This document shows, in pieces, positions 12,391 through 25,500 of a stretch of 64,000 bases of DNA (position 1 is its first letter; every line of letters starts with the position of its first letter). The position numbers and the translations under genes are program-made. The notes beneath the pieces are model-generated. The model had not been told where the DNA came from, made no database searches, and saw nothing but the letters and a program-made list of their open reading frames with translations. Where the stretch lies: positions 4,270,342-4,334,341 of the forward strand of contig NC_051090.1 of assembly GCF_901709675.1 (NCBI RefSeq). The letters run 5' to 3'. The stretch comes from Syngnathus acus. Taxonomy: Eukaryota > Chordata > Actinopteri > Syngnathiformes > Syngnathidae.

Positions 12391-15001
12391 TTAGCATACT
12401 GAATTCAAACAGCCCGAGTGTCAAGGGGCAAAAAAAAAAAAAAGTCTCAAGGAAACCGAAGCTGGATTCGGACTACAAGTGCTAAATTCCAATTTAGTAG
12501 CAATTTCGGACCCTGTGTTTACATTTACTGAACACCTGAAACTAGATTTATATGACAAAGTTCAAGAGGCTGTTTTTTTTTTCTCTCACAGGTGTTTTGA
12601 AAATGCTTCATGACAGTGTAAGTAGCAGAGGGAAAGAAAAAAAAAAAAGAGCCTTAGATCCAAAACAGGTTCCGTCAATATGTGGATTTAACAAGAAAGC
12701 ATCAATGGAAACAGAGCTGAAATAGAATGGAAATGCAAAATAAAATAAAAATCCTTCCCAGCGCACCATAAAACATCATAAAGACACTAAAACCATTCTT
12801 TTGTTTTTTACACACAAAACAAGACAAAGACAACAGAGCAATAGAAAGGCGGCCGAAAATAAAAATCATCCCAATAAAATGTCCCCTTCCCTTCTTTTGG
12901 ATTTCACTGCCTGCGTTTGAAGGTTTAAGAGTTTTCATTTCGAACAACTGATTAAGCTGCAATTTGCGCCCCAATGTAAAGATTTACCAAGGCAATTGCT
13001 CTGCCATGGGAAGTTTACAGTGTCTAATGTGTAACTTTTTTTTTTTTACACGTGTACGTAGCCCGGTAAATTCCGTCTCTGACATCACTCACCTGTGGTT
13101 CCCACCTCCCTCCAAGATCCCACAGTCCGAGTTACGAGCTTTAATACTTCAGCCATTCAATCATTCTAGTTTTTATTTTTTTTTCTCTTTTGCCGCTTGT
13201 CTCCGGACTTCTCCCGCTCGTAAAGAAAATAATATTTGTCTTTCCGACTGCACTGTGGACCGCAAAGTCCTCGTGTTTTATTTGAGTCCGGGCAGTAAAA
13301 GTGCGTTCTCCGTCCACCGTAAGCTGTTGTTCTTCTCTTAAACTTTGCGAGGGCGTAGTTTGTCTGTCAAACCGCTGGAGGGAAAAGTCCCCCAAAAAAA
13401 TCCAACGTGGAAGTCATAGCCAAGTGTGATTTTAAGGGAGGATATTTTCTATCGAGCATGTCATTTATTGAAATGCTCTACCAAAATGCTTGTAGGGGTG
13501 ATGTATCACTAACACGCTTCCTTGGCGCCATTGTACTACTTTCCTATTGACATGTGTGGTCGTCATTCACTAATAAAATTCATCTCCCAGACTTTAATTG
13601 AATTTATGTATTACTTAGAAAAATATTCCACAAAGCTAAAAAAAAAAAAAAAGACTAACAAGCTGGCCTCGGAGTATTTATGTATCAAAGCGACTAATTT
13701 GTCACAAGTGCAGGTGCTACGCCGGCTCGCTAGCTAATCAGAGCAGAGAATCAGACGCGAGGAGCGACGATTCATTAAGCAGGCGAGGAGATAAGTGGGG
13801 GAGGAGAGGCATCTTGGGAATTATGTCTTTCTCTCCATGCCGCAGCATAAACTTGAAATTAACGAACACTTGGGAAACCGATTTATTTTTTATTTTTTTT
13901 TAAATGCGCGCCAAGTGGCTAAAGGTTAAAGTTGTTTTACAAATTATGCAGAGACGCACTGAATGATCATAATTGCATTGATAGTTTCTAAACACAGAAA
14001 AATATTTATCCTGTTTGTCATTTATTAGATTTTGACTAGGGCCCGACCGATTAATCGGCAAGCCGATGGAATGGCCATTTCCACAATCTAAAACAAATAT
14101 GACTTTCAAACATAACACAATGTAATTTCCATTATGGCTAAAGTAAATATTATGCTGGATGGTTTTACTGTCTTGTAGTTTTATTTTCCAGAATATAAAA
14201 GACTCAAAAGGTCTTATTTTCATTAAACATTCACTTGTGATATTGATATAACTTTTCTACATTTATTATCTTCCCCGTTCTCTTTCCACTCCCGCCGACG
14301 TCAACTTAAAAGGCCAGCGATGCGTTATATTTCACACCTTATCAGCGAGATAGAGTGAAGGACAACAATCTGCAGCTACTGCACAACGCCATGCCAAGCG
14401 TCATCATCTATTTATAGTGCCAAGTCACATCGCATCACCCACCCCGGATCATTTTTGCCTTCGCTCAACGTGCAGGTGGGGGGGGTGAGCTAAGTGGAGC
14501 GTCGGTGACAGAACGGCGCCCACTGCAGTAAGTCACGAGCACTGTAAAGTGCATTCATTCAATCCGAGGGTTTCATCTGGCAACGGCGGTCCGACATTAT
14601 CTGGCATTACTGTGTGTTCAAAGCACAGACTTGTGGCTGTCAGAGCCATCCATGTGTCAACCAGTCTGACTCAGAGGGACAACAAGCATGTGTGGGCAGG
14701 CTCCAAGAGCATCTTGTGTGTGTGTGTGCGGCGTCAGTTTACCCTTTCCAGTAACACTACTATCTAATGTTCATCTGTCAGTAATATAATTCTGTCAACA
14801 TAATCAACACCAAGGATCTCCGCTTAGTTGCCAAAGAGTTTAAATGATGACAAAATATAGTCCCCACCCCAGTAGTTACACAACGTTTGCTGTCGGAGCG
14901 AAAACTGACAAGAGAAGCTGGGAGACACCCAAAAAAGGAAGAAGACAGAAAGATGGCACTTACTTGAGGAAAAGGCTCAATGAAGATGACTTCCCTCCAG
15001 T

Positions 15002-15016
15002 CCTATAGGTGGCAGT
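15002..15016 (+). promoter_or_regulatory. CTCF-like motif
   Basis: Matches 13 of 15 positions of CCRSYAGRKGGCRSY. Weak evidence alone. Confidence 0.25.
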
Positions 15017-18000
15017 AGTGGTCAGCACTACAAAGGATATTTCTGAGAGTCTGTTAAAAAAAAAAAAAAAATCTAAATTCTGTCCTGGCAGTTGGGGTCC
15101 GAGCATATTTCAGGGTGGGCCAGCGCCTCCGCGGTCCCCCCTCTATCTCCGCCAGTGCGTTGATATGTGGATTACCACCGCCTATAGAACTTAAGTGGAA
15201 CAGCGCAACCCCGGACACAGTTTGCAGAGTGCACTTCAACCGGGCGCTTAACTCATGCAGTGTGAGGTTGAATTTAAAAACAACACCTCTGAAACAGAAC
15301 CGCATATGCCCAGCGTAAGAGGGGGAAAAAGTCCAAAGTGGTAAATGACAAAAGTATTTCATGTCAGGGTCCCACTTTCTACGTTGACAATGCTATCATT
15401 TTTTTTTCTCCTGCTCAATATGATTGTTTGACGGCTACCCAAACCCCCAAGATTGACAATAAGAAGAAAAGATCAAAGATGGGTGCGAACAAGCTAACGC
15501 CGAACGAGCAAGAACATGTGCGCGTGGTTACCGTTGGTTTGGGAAGTCGATACGAGTGTAGTCGAAGGCTAAGAGGGGGATACGCTTTTGTGGCTGCTCG
15601 TGTTTAGGTTTGGCCGCACCTGATGACAGAAGGCAGTTCTTGACTGGCTGCTAAGTTGCCCGCGCCGCCGTCACACTTTTGATCCAACTTCGGTCCAAAG
15701 GGAAGGTTGCATGCAAAGCATCAGATGGCCCGGGACTTGAATTCTGGGACAAATGACATATTCAGAAGATTCCAACTCAAAACAGACAAGGCCGTTAAAG
15801 ACGGGACGACTTGTGCCAGAAGATGAGTAGGGCAAGAAAAACAATGTGACGATGATGTCATAATGTTGCCTCAAAGCTCTCACGAAAACTTCATAAAATT
15901 CCAGCAAACCAGTGTGGCGCAAACTTTTTGTACAGCAGACGTTTTATTTTTAAAATTTGCATCCTTTGCGATTTGAAAATTGCATTCGACTGCATTGCGG
16001 TGTTGATTTGAATCCGATTTGAGTCCAGCCCTAATTGTAATTCCTAAAATGAAAGGTCCACTGTGATGAAAATGTTGAATCTGTTATCTTTGGATTTTAC
16101 TGATACGAACCAAAAAAATAAAATGGACATAATTACAGGCAAATAAATCTCAAATTTGAGCCATTCTCCGTTGTCCCTCGCCAAGCCGGCCGAATTACGA
16201 TAACGACTTCCAAGTGTAAGTTGTTTTTCCTCTAAAATGACATCCTCGAACTGCCTTCTATAAAAGCTCTGTGTTGTGTGTTTTTCTTACAAAGAGCCCG
16301 AAAGAATTTAGCCACTTCAACTTTCATTGCCTGATGCCCTTTTTTATTAGGCCCGGGTATTTTACGAGCAAAAGGAATGAGTTATGTTGGCTAAACGCTG
16401 CGTGTTGTTTTAGGACCCGTGCGGGTTCTCCATTAGGGTAGTCATTTTGGTCTACACCTCATTCTGCAGCCCGTAAAGAGCCAAACCTCAGAGAATGTGC
16501 GTGGCTAAGCGAAGCGTGGAATAACAATGACACAAGAATAGAAGGCGCAGTCCGAGGGTGAGAAAAGTGATTGGAAAACAAGAACAGAAAGGAGAAGAGG
16601 GAGGCGGGAGCATCAAACGATCGGCGAGAGGGAAATATGAGAGGCATTTGATTATTCCCATGGCTGGATACTTAGCATAGAGAACCCCTTTCTCTTTCTG
16701 ACTTTCAAGCACATAGAGCCATTAACACACACATAAACACACACGCAGTGCCGATCATGGTGACCACCCAGCCGGTGCCCCCTGGCCCCCCACCTCTCAC
16801 CTTGCTCAGGGGCGCTAGAGCTGAGAAAAACTACACCATTCACTTCCTACGCCCTCTCCCCCCTCCCCTCCCCTGTCGCTCTCATTGGGTCTCTCTGTGC
16901 TCCCATTCATGTTGTAACAACTCATAAAGGAAGCAGACTTTGACCCACCTCAGTAAAAGTCGCCAATCTACTTCGATCATCTGTTGCGCCGAGGCGGGCC
17001 CGGGGAAATTCGCGGCGACTCTCCTGGAGACGAGGCTTGTCTGATGACTTCCTGTGCAAAGTAAAAGACGAGATGTTGGTCAATTGGCTTGTATTGGAAG
17101 GACGTTGTATGAGGTGATAAGTGAAATATCAAGTACATTTTAATATGCCAACACGCTATCAGAAGATTCGATACGTCAGAGTTTGGGGGAGCGTATCAAA
17201 TACTTGGCAGATGATGTCACTACTTTAAATGCAATACACACACAATGATTAGCAATTGCTCTTTATCTGGAGCTCAATAAAAGATCGTCAACTGCAGTCA
17301 CCGTGAAAATAGGTTGGCAACACCCTGTGCTTAAATGGACACGAGGCACCACACTGAAAATATCATAATTTGTTAAAAAAAATATCAAACTTGTAGCAAT
17401 GCAAATTTAACATTCGTACAACTACTTATTTTTTGACAATAAATTAACTGTATTTTTTTAATATTCATACAATACATAGCTCAATACATACAATAGCTCC
17501 GCCAGTAGTTAAAATTATTTAAACAGTTTACCTAAGATTATTTATAAGCAGTCCCTGCATTAAATTGACTTGGTACTCAGTATTCAGTGGGACGAGTATG
17601 TGAAAAAGTACTTCATAGCGCATGTTAGTCTTTAGACTTGAGCTCAATGGATGTCGCTAATTGCTGATAATGCAGCTGATTGAAAGCAAATAAACAGAGA
17701 TAATCAGTCAGAGGCTGGCAGGCAAACAGACAGTCAGGTCACTCACATGAACCCACACACAAAGAGACAGTGATCAACATGACGAGAGTCCGACCAGTCA
17801 TTTGGAGCCACATGTGGGAGCAGTAGCAGGGAAACCAAACTGAGGTCAGAGGTCACGCAAGATTTGGCTTTCCCGCTTCTCAACCGAATCGTCTTTTTAT
17901 ACACACAGCCGTCCAAGCTCTCCGACCACACACACCTGCCGTGCGCCGGCAATTTGGCAACCCGAATGTAAAGGAGACATATTTTGTCATTTTTCCACAG

Positions 18001-18599
18001 CATCTTGATGCACATGTGTTTTCTCCCGCTGCCACGCTCTTCATAAACACATCAATTGGGCTGACAGTGCACAGCGGGAGGGAGGCTGAACCGACAGACA
18101 GCCGGGGGGGAGACAGAAGCCTCATAAAAATAAAAAAAATAAAAATAAATTCACTTAATTTATTTCCCTCCAAATGCACACTCGCACCTGACTAAATCAT
18201 CACGCGTCAAACTGGAGACGGCCCCCCACCGCATACGGACGAAACGCGATCCCACTTGTGCTGTGCGTACCCGAGCCAACGCCGGCAGTGAAAACACGCC
18301 ACGCACGGCGTTCGCGCGCGCTTCCGAATGGATTGGGCAGATGTGCCGTCTTTTCAAAAATCCGCGTGCCCATGTCCCCCCCCCTCCCATACCCATTGAC
18401 TGTGCGTTTGTAAACACGGCCATTTTGTTTGCGAGTCCTGCTTTGCCCTACGGAAGCTGCTAAGGTAAAAATAGTACAAACAATATTGTAATTGATAAGT
18501 AATTGCAATAAGTTACGTTAAACATGAGGTCACAGCAGAAAAAAAAAGACCAAAACAGAGCTTATTTTGCTAAACAGGTGTTTTCATTTACTTTGACTC

Positions 18600-18990
18600 A
18601 ACCACCCCCAGCGGCCTCCCGTCCCCGGGCTCCCACGGACGGCGGGTCTGCGTAGCCAGACCTGCATCTAATTTGAATGTGGGAGTAAAAATAATGAGCT
18701 GCAAATTGCCTTTATTTAGAGTTCACGGCAAATGTCAGACGTAATTGGCCCTCGTGTCATGATTTCCACATCCAGGTGACGGCTGATTTGTTTCAACTTT
18801 GCCCTCTGTTCTTTCGGCAAACGCACAAATCCCGTCCGAAGCAAAGAGGTGTCATTAAAAACATTAGCATGCTTTTGAAATACTTCACTTTTTGTGCGAC
18901 TAACTTGACGAATAGAATCCATTTCACACATTGCCCGGATGAATGGGACGGAATGATTGATTGACAGCTTGCCGGGTTGCGCCTACAGTA
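18600..18990. promoter_or_regulatory. Candidate enhancer with PBX-MEIS composite site
   Basis: Non-coding, non-repetitive block. It contains TGATTGACAG at 18958-18967, an exact PBX-MEIS/PREP composite site, preceded by an overlapping TGATTGATTG, and a TAATTG homeodomain core near 18743. Dense high-information homeodomain sites in unique DNA near developmental genes are typical of enhancers; activity and conservation are untested. Confidence 0.35.
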
Positions 18991-19510
18991 GCGACAGTGA
19001 CTACTCATTTATTTTTGACTAATTCCATCTTACCATCACTCTCTTTGTCAAAATCCACACTGGTGGCACTAAACAAACATTTGCGTGTGCTCTTTTTATG
19101 GGCCTTAAGTGTTTCTGAGCAGATGCATCATGGGAGTCGGTGAAAGGAACGGTGAAAGGGGGTCATAGCGAATGCAATCTGTTTTTCCTCATAATGTGTG
19201 CACCTAGCATAGACTCTGAAAGGGACCAGTACTTAGTCTGCCCAAGAGGGAAACACTCTTTTCCTCTTGGAGCATCAAACAGTGTAAAGGTAAGAGGGGC
19301 GGCGGGCACATAAAAAGTCTCCACACAAATATTTGAATGGCAGGTTTTTGTTAGGAAAAAAGAAAGGAAACTCCAATTTATAATCAGTCAATGCCATCAG
19401 CCATCAGTCAGTGTTGCCATGCGGAACGACATTGGACACGTTTTCGTGCCCTCTCCGAGGTGAGCTTGATGTGTTTGTGCAAGGCTAAATCAGTTGGAGG
19501 AGGTGGTATG

Positions 19511-19551
<41 letters not shown>

Positions 19552-22500
19552 GGGTGCCCCCCCCACTCACACACACAGTGATTCATGGGCGCAAATGATC
19601 AGCGGTGAACAAACAAGCAAGCAAGCCACCCGTCCGTCTGCACAAACAAGCAAACAAACAAGAGACGACACACAAACGAGGCGTCGAGCGCAGACTTTAA
19701 GGAGATCAATCGCGTCGGGACAAATGAAAGCGCTCGGGGGGGCGGCGGCTATTTCCTTGCGAGGTTTATATATCTATAATAACTGTCTGAGTGCTTTTAA
19801 GAATTGTTTGGTGTCACCACTTTGCATGCATCTCTCCGTCGCGTGAACACTTGTAGTTTGGAGTGTCGTTTTGTTTTTCTTATGTGCGGTTGCTATTGTG
19901 AGCAAGCGTGTGTGTGTGGGATGTAACCCAAGCCGAAGCGGCACAACACAGCAGCCTGTTCAAAGGCCTGTTTGTATTATTACAGCTTGTCCAGCTGCTC
20001 AAGACAGACAAACAAGACTTGGTGCTCTGGGCTGCAAAACAGACCTCCCACCCTATTGTGGAAGCCCCCATGGCCCTACCCGGCCCAACTTTTCGCCTCA
20101 GATATGAACAAACTCACGCCTACACAAATGTATAGACGGGATATCGCCACACATGAAGGCCGCTTTGGTAGAAAACATCATTTATCAGAAAAAAAAAGAA
20201 AATTCCAGTTGGATTGATGGGACTGTCCTTATTGTAAAGTTTGGTGTCTTCATCTATTTTGCAAAATGGCTACGCCAATGTTTGTATAGGAATGCCCTAA
20301 CAGTTTGAAAAGTGCTTCTACATTTTTTCAGCGCGGCGTAATGAGTAACACGACCTCCTGTCAAAATAGTGAGTCTCCAGTCCACATTTGCTTTTCGAAT
20401 CCCACATACTTCCCTGAGCAATGATCCCGAAAACAAAATATTGCTTTATATACACAGCGATCCGCTCGGAGGGCCGATGGAAATTAATGCCTGTATTTTT
20501 AGCGCGGGCGTTTTTGTCCACAATATTTCTTTCAGAGTGCACTCCGCTGGCCTCTGAGCGGCTCCCTCCTCTGGAGATCTGCCAAATGGATCTGATCGAG
20601 GTGATTAAGATCACGGTAAGGCAACACTGGCTCCCTCCTTGCACCTCCGTCTCTACGCCCCCCCCCACCCCCTTTTATCCTTTTCACCTCAATTTGTGCC
20701 ACTCTTGCTCACTTTCCACCCACTCACACTCCTCCGCTCGGCATCTCTCCTCCTCGTCTCCTCCATCGCCCTCTCTGACTCAGGGTCCCTGTGTGCCTGT
20801 ATGTAACATCAGTAAAGCTGTCAGGCAGCCAGGCCAAGGTAAACAGCCCAGCGCTAGGTTCAGGGGTGATGGGGGGGCCTGAGATGTTTTTCCTCGGGAA
20901 CCAAGGGACCCCCGGGGGCTTCTGGCTGGGGCCAGGGAGGAGGAGGGAAGATGATCCCCTCAGCTGCCCCCCCCCCCCCACACACACACTATGACAATCT
21001 TCACCTTTTTTGTCTCTTTCCTCCCCATCACTCTGTGCGTCGTGCTCATCATGCATCTGTGTACACAAAGCTCTTGGGCAGCAGCCTCGTCATAGATTTA
21101 CATCATCCTCCATCAACATACACACACTTTCTGGCATGAGTCATTTACAGTGGAGCTTATAAAATCTGGATTTTAGTGCAAAAACAGTCATATTGATATA
21201 ATTCACATTATTTTAATTTATTTATTTTAACGTATTTAGCTTATGTATTCTAATGTAATTGTGTTAACTTATTTAAAACTGACTGTGCACTTTTTACCAT
21301 TTTTGATTTTGATTCGAAAAGCAAACAAATGCATTTTCAACCTTGGAGGTTCTGCTGTAGTGTATGAATTATGACATTCAAGAAAATACAACTGTGGAGA
21401 CCGGGTTGGGGAGGGATCTATGGAGAAGAGCTCGTGAGTTGAGTGGCAACTAAGGACAGAATAGAAGAAGATAGAGTGAAGTGATATCCCTAACCTGTAC
21501 ATGACCCTTCTCATTCCCAGTAAGCTGCTCCCTCCGACGGTGGCAGATGGCCCGAGATGACGAGCGAGACGGTCTCGGAGCGGACCAGAGGTAGCAAATC
21601 AGACAAAGCAGTAAAAGCAGACCAAGTGGGACAAAGGACGGAAAGAAATCGAACTTTATGGAAGCAAAACTATGGTGAAGAAAAAAAAAAAAGCGTGAAG
21701 AGTGATTTAATGGGGGAAAACAAGAGAGGGAAACTTTAGAAAGAGTCTGGTCCAGCCAAGAAAAGCATGTAGAATTGAATTAAGGTACAGGGAACACAAC
21801 CGAGCACAAGTAGAGAGGAGCAGGGGTGCAAAGAGAAAGAGGAGGACCATTACCTTTCTTACATTAGCCGTTACATCCCTTGGCGACTGTTGAGGGGTAA
21901 AAAGGGAAGAAACATCACAGGGTCGGAGGAAGGATTAGGATAATTGGAAAGGACTGTGAATGGGAGAGCAGCTTCACTAGTGGCCCGTGTATATTTGCAA
22001 ATACTATTGCTTTTAGACAAATGGAGCAGCAGGTGGGGCCTCTTTGAAACATGTTGATGAATATAAAGTTTCATTTTTTTGTTCGTGGGCCGAGAAAGTA
22101 AGTGCTTCTGACAGAATATCGGCACAAGTATAAAAAATTAGAAACTCATTGTTGGAGATAACTATTGATTTGATTTAAAAAAAAAAAAAAAAAACTAGCC
22201 CTCCTTCGTGTACACAACCTACTGACATCAGCATGACATTTATCAACCACCATTTCACCGTAAATCTGCAGAGCAGAACATTTAGTGGTAGACATTTTTG
22301 GCCCAAGAGCAGAGCTATTTTATCACTTCATCAGTGACATTTAGGGTTCTCGAAAGGCTCCAAAAAAAATGTATATTTACCTTTCAACGTCTATGTGCAG
22401 CTTCGATTCTCTTCCTTTTCCCATTGCCCTGTCGCCATCATTCTTCCTGTTCTGTCGCTGGTCCGCATCAATCACAAACTGCCACAATGGTCTGTGACGG

Positions 22501-25500
22501 CTCACCAACAGGTCTGACACATGTCCTGCAACCCAGGGTAGCTTGGCTTGGCTTGGGTTGCTTGGCTCAACCAGCGGGCCGACAAAACACATCTGGACCC
22601 CAAATTACACAGCATTGGCATTCCAAAGCTGAAATTCCAATAGGGATTGGAGTTATGTGCCAGTTGATTCCATGTGTCACATACTGTAATTATGAGACAG
22701 ACATCAAATGCAGCACATTAAATAACTTTGCTCCAATGTGTCAACAATCTACATTGTTGTATTTTAACGCTGGCAAAAAATATAACAATAATAACTTTAA
22801 GTATCTGTTTAGATCAAACCAACCACAATATAATAAAGGGATTTTGCGTTACAACAAATTCCAAACTTAATGTAAATGATTGTTAAACATTCTTATTCCG
22901 AAAGGTATTAATCAAAATGACTGAACTTAGTTTTAAACGTATCCTTAAACACAGTGCCATTTCTCAGGGCGTAAATTAAATCCATTAAATTACGAGTGTC
23001 AAATTAAATATTGTTATTCAACATTAACTTATGACTGGTTGTCGTGAGTTATTTTTTTAAATGATTTTTCGTGTCTCATTGTTGCGTTTTCATAAACACG
23101 ACGGACATTAGCAGCAGCACTTACGGAAAGTAAGCTAACTCACGAGTGATGAGCGGGATGAGGGGGACAAAAAACGGCGAAGTCCACGTCCTTCTGCGTA
23201 TTGTCTTTTAGTTTCGTAGTTTTGGGTTTGATACCGACTTGAGAACTTCTAAATTGCGGCTTGTATATTTGGAATTTCTGTATTTTGCTACATAACGCCT
23301 TTTGCCAAGCAACAAGATCAGGCAGGTGCTTCGCCAGCAGTTAATCACAGGAAATGGACGAAGAACTTCCGGGAAAGTTACAAAAAAAACAATAATCATA
23401 ATATATATATTTTTTAAGTTAAAATGATGTTTACTATTTTCCACACTGAATTTCGTTTTTTTAAATACTTTGAGGTGGAAGAAATGTGATGGTAATGTTT
23501 TGCCCATCTTCGCGTATAATGACGTCATTCAGCCATCGACTCTTCTGCTGCTGTATGGATAGATAGACAGATTTGTAACCAATTAGTCAACTAGCTAGTG
23601 AGTTAACTTTACTATTTCATATTGACGTTTTAAGATCAAGGTTAACTAATATTATACAAAAGAAACGAGACTGGTAAGACAGTCATTTGCAGAATAAGAA
23701 AGTCTATCCAGACAAAATAGGTTGACAAGTTCTTGCATGCATATTGCTTGCTAACCATCATCAGTGTGGTTAAGGAACCAACCAACACGGTCAAACTACA
23801 CTATGGCACATTTTTAAAATGAAAATGAGCCGCAAATACATCCAGCCGCAGAAGTCGAGCAAGTGCTTACATGTGTCGGCTCACTTTTAACTCTCTTTTG
23901 CTCACACACACTTGATCTACTTAGATCTCCCACATCTAACTACCACTTAACCTCACTTTCTCTCCTCACCCATCTGCTCACCCCCCCCCCCCCTTCAGCT
24001 CTCAATCCATCATCCAGCTGCGCTCTGTGTAATGACTCTATAGTCATGAACAACATTAATCCACACCATGTCCAAATGCATACACACTCACTCGTGATCA
24101 GAAAATCTTTTACTTTGTTCGGAATCCAATCTCGGCCTACTTCACCGCTACATCTGCCTCTCCAAGTGTTGTTTCGCTCCTCCGCTGTCCCTTTTTCAGG
24201 CGTGACATTTCTCGTCTTGAGTGGTCTTATCATCTTGGGCCTTTTATTTGACTCCAGCTTTGAACTTGTGTCCTCTTCATGTACCACACGGACTCCGTGT
24301 GAGAAAATAGTCTTGAAGTGACGCACGGTTATGAAGAGGTGCTCGCTGAGAGACACATTTTGTCAATATGTTGCTGCAAAAAAAAAAAACCCAATGAGGT
24401 CAAACACGAGATGACACAAGGAGAGTTTATAAATCTAAAACCTTATGGCATACATATTTTCTGCATCTGTGTTGCAGGAGAAAGGAGGCAAGGGTGTGTT
24501 CGTGTTGATGAATGTGCACGCGTGGGACCTCCCTTGGAGAAGTGGAGTAGAAAGACGCCTGCTGGAAAACAATAAATCCTCTATTAAGGAATATATAGCA
24601 TGTTTTGACTCAAATTTTCCCCTCGGCCCTGTGACTCGACTTGTGTGTGTTGTCTCTCCAGTGAATTGTGGCCTGTTGGTTTGGCTCCTCTGAACAACCG
24701 CATGGGCCAATATTGAGTAAAATTGCACAATTGAAAATGACATCGAAAAGGGTGAGCGCCGAGCATTTCCTGTCGACATTAAGTGGCAAAATGGCCGCCG
24801 CTAAAACAGATGAAAACAAGTCGATTTTTCGTCTTAATTCATATACATAATATTAAACAAAATATTGCGTTTGGTTGGTTGAGTGGGGCAACTGCTCAAG
24901 GCTGGGTGACGTTCTCGGCGAGGAACTGTCAGATGCTCAGGGCATTTTGAGCAGGTGCAAAATCGTAGTTCAGCCTCGAAATGCATCAGTCCTGGAACTT
25001 TTCTGACAGGCCTTGTATATTCTTCTCACACAATTTCTCAACACCCCTTAATAAAGTTGGACATTTGTTTCAAATAAGTATTGCAAAAACGCCATTAAAA
25101 GCCAAAGAGATTCCCAAATTTGACAAAGTACTGTGTGACTTTAGAGACTTCTATTTTGTCGAATTGTGTTTTTTTGCACCACCTCTGGGAAATTCAACTT
25201 AAGAGGTCCCGCTCTGATCTGCGATGTTGCAAAACGCAGTTTGCCGCTTAAATAGATGGCTCCCAAAATGTATTCCTGGCTCAGAACCCCTAGCGAGATC
25301 TTGGTAAACAACTTGAGCATAATTTGGCCATCAAACTGGGCTGCATGCACGAAGAAAGAAACAAAGCCAAAGTGAAAAACACAATCTCCTCGGGGAGGTA
25401 ATTAAAGTGTCCTATGTGATTAGCCATGTCACGTCAAGGAGGCTAGCGTGAGTTCTTCCTCGGCTGCTGTTGTGCGTACTGTACTGCGCATGCCTGTGGT

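Larger units (their letters stand above)
8851..18599. other. Intergenic region, no gene seen
   Basis: No exon with family similarity or consistent splice phase was found. The region alternates AT-rich DNA with GC-richer patches (about 9540-9860, 10240-10520, 12080-12390, 13730-13870, 14280-14540, 16930-17060) that could be regulatory. A repeat remnant with 'gcccgaccgattaatcgg' near 14040 resembles common teleost interspersed repeats. Open frames here have no domain signature. Confidence 0.5.

Noticed and set aside
22298-22870. 190-codon frame
   Set aside because: Mixed, low-complexity translation without domain or splice context; treated as chance.
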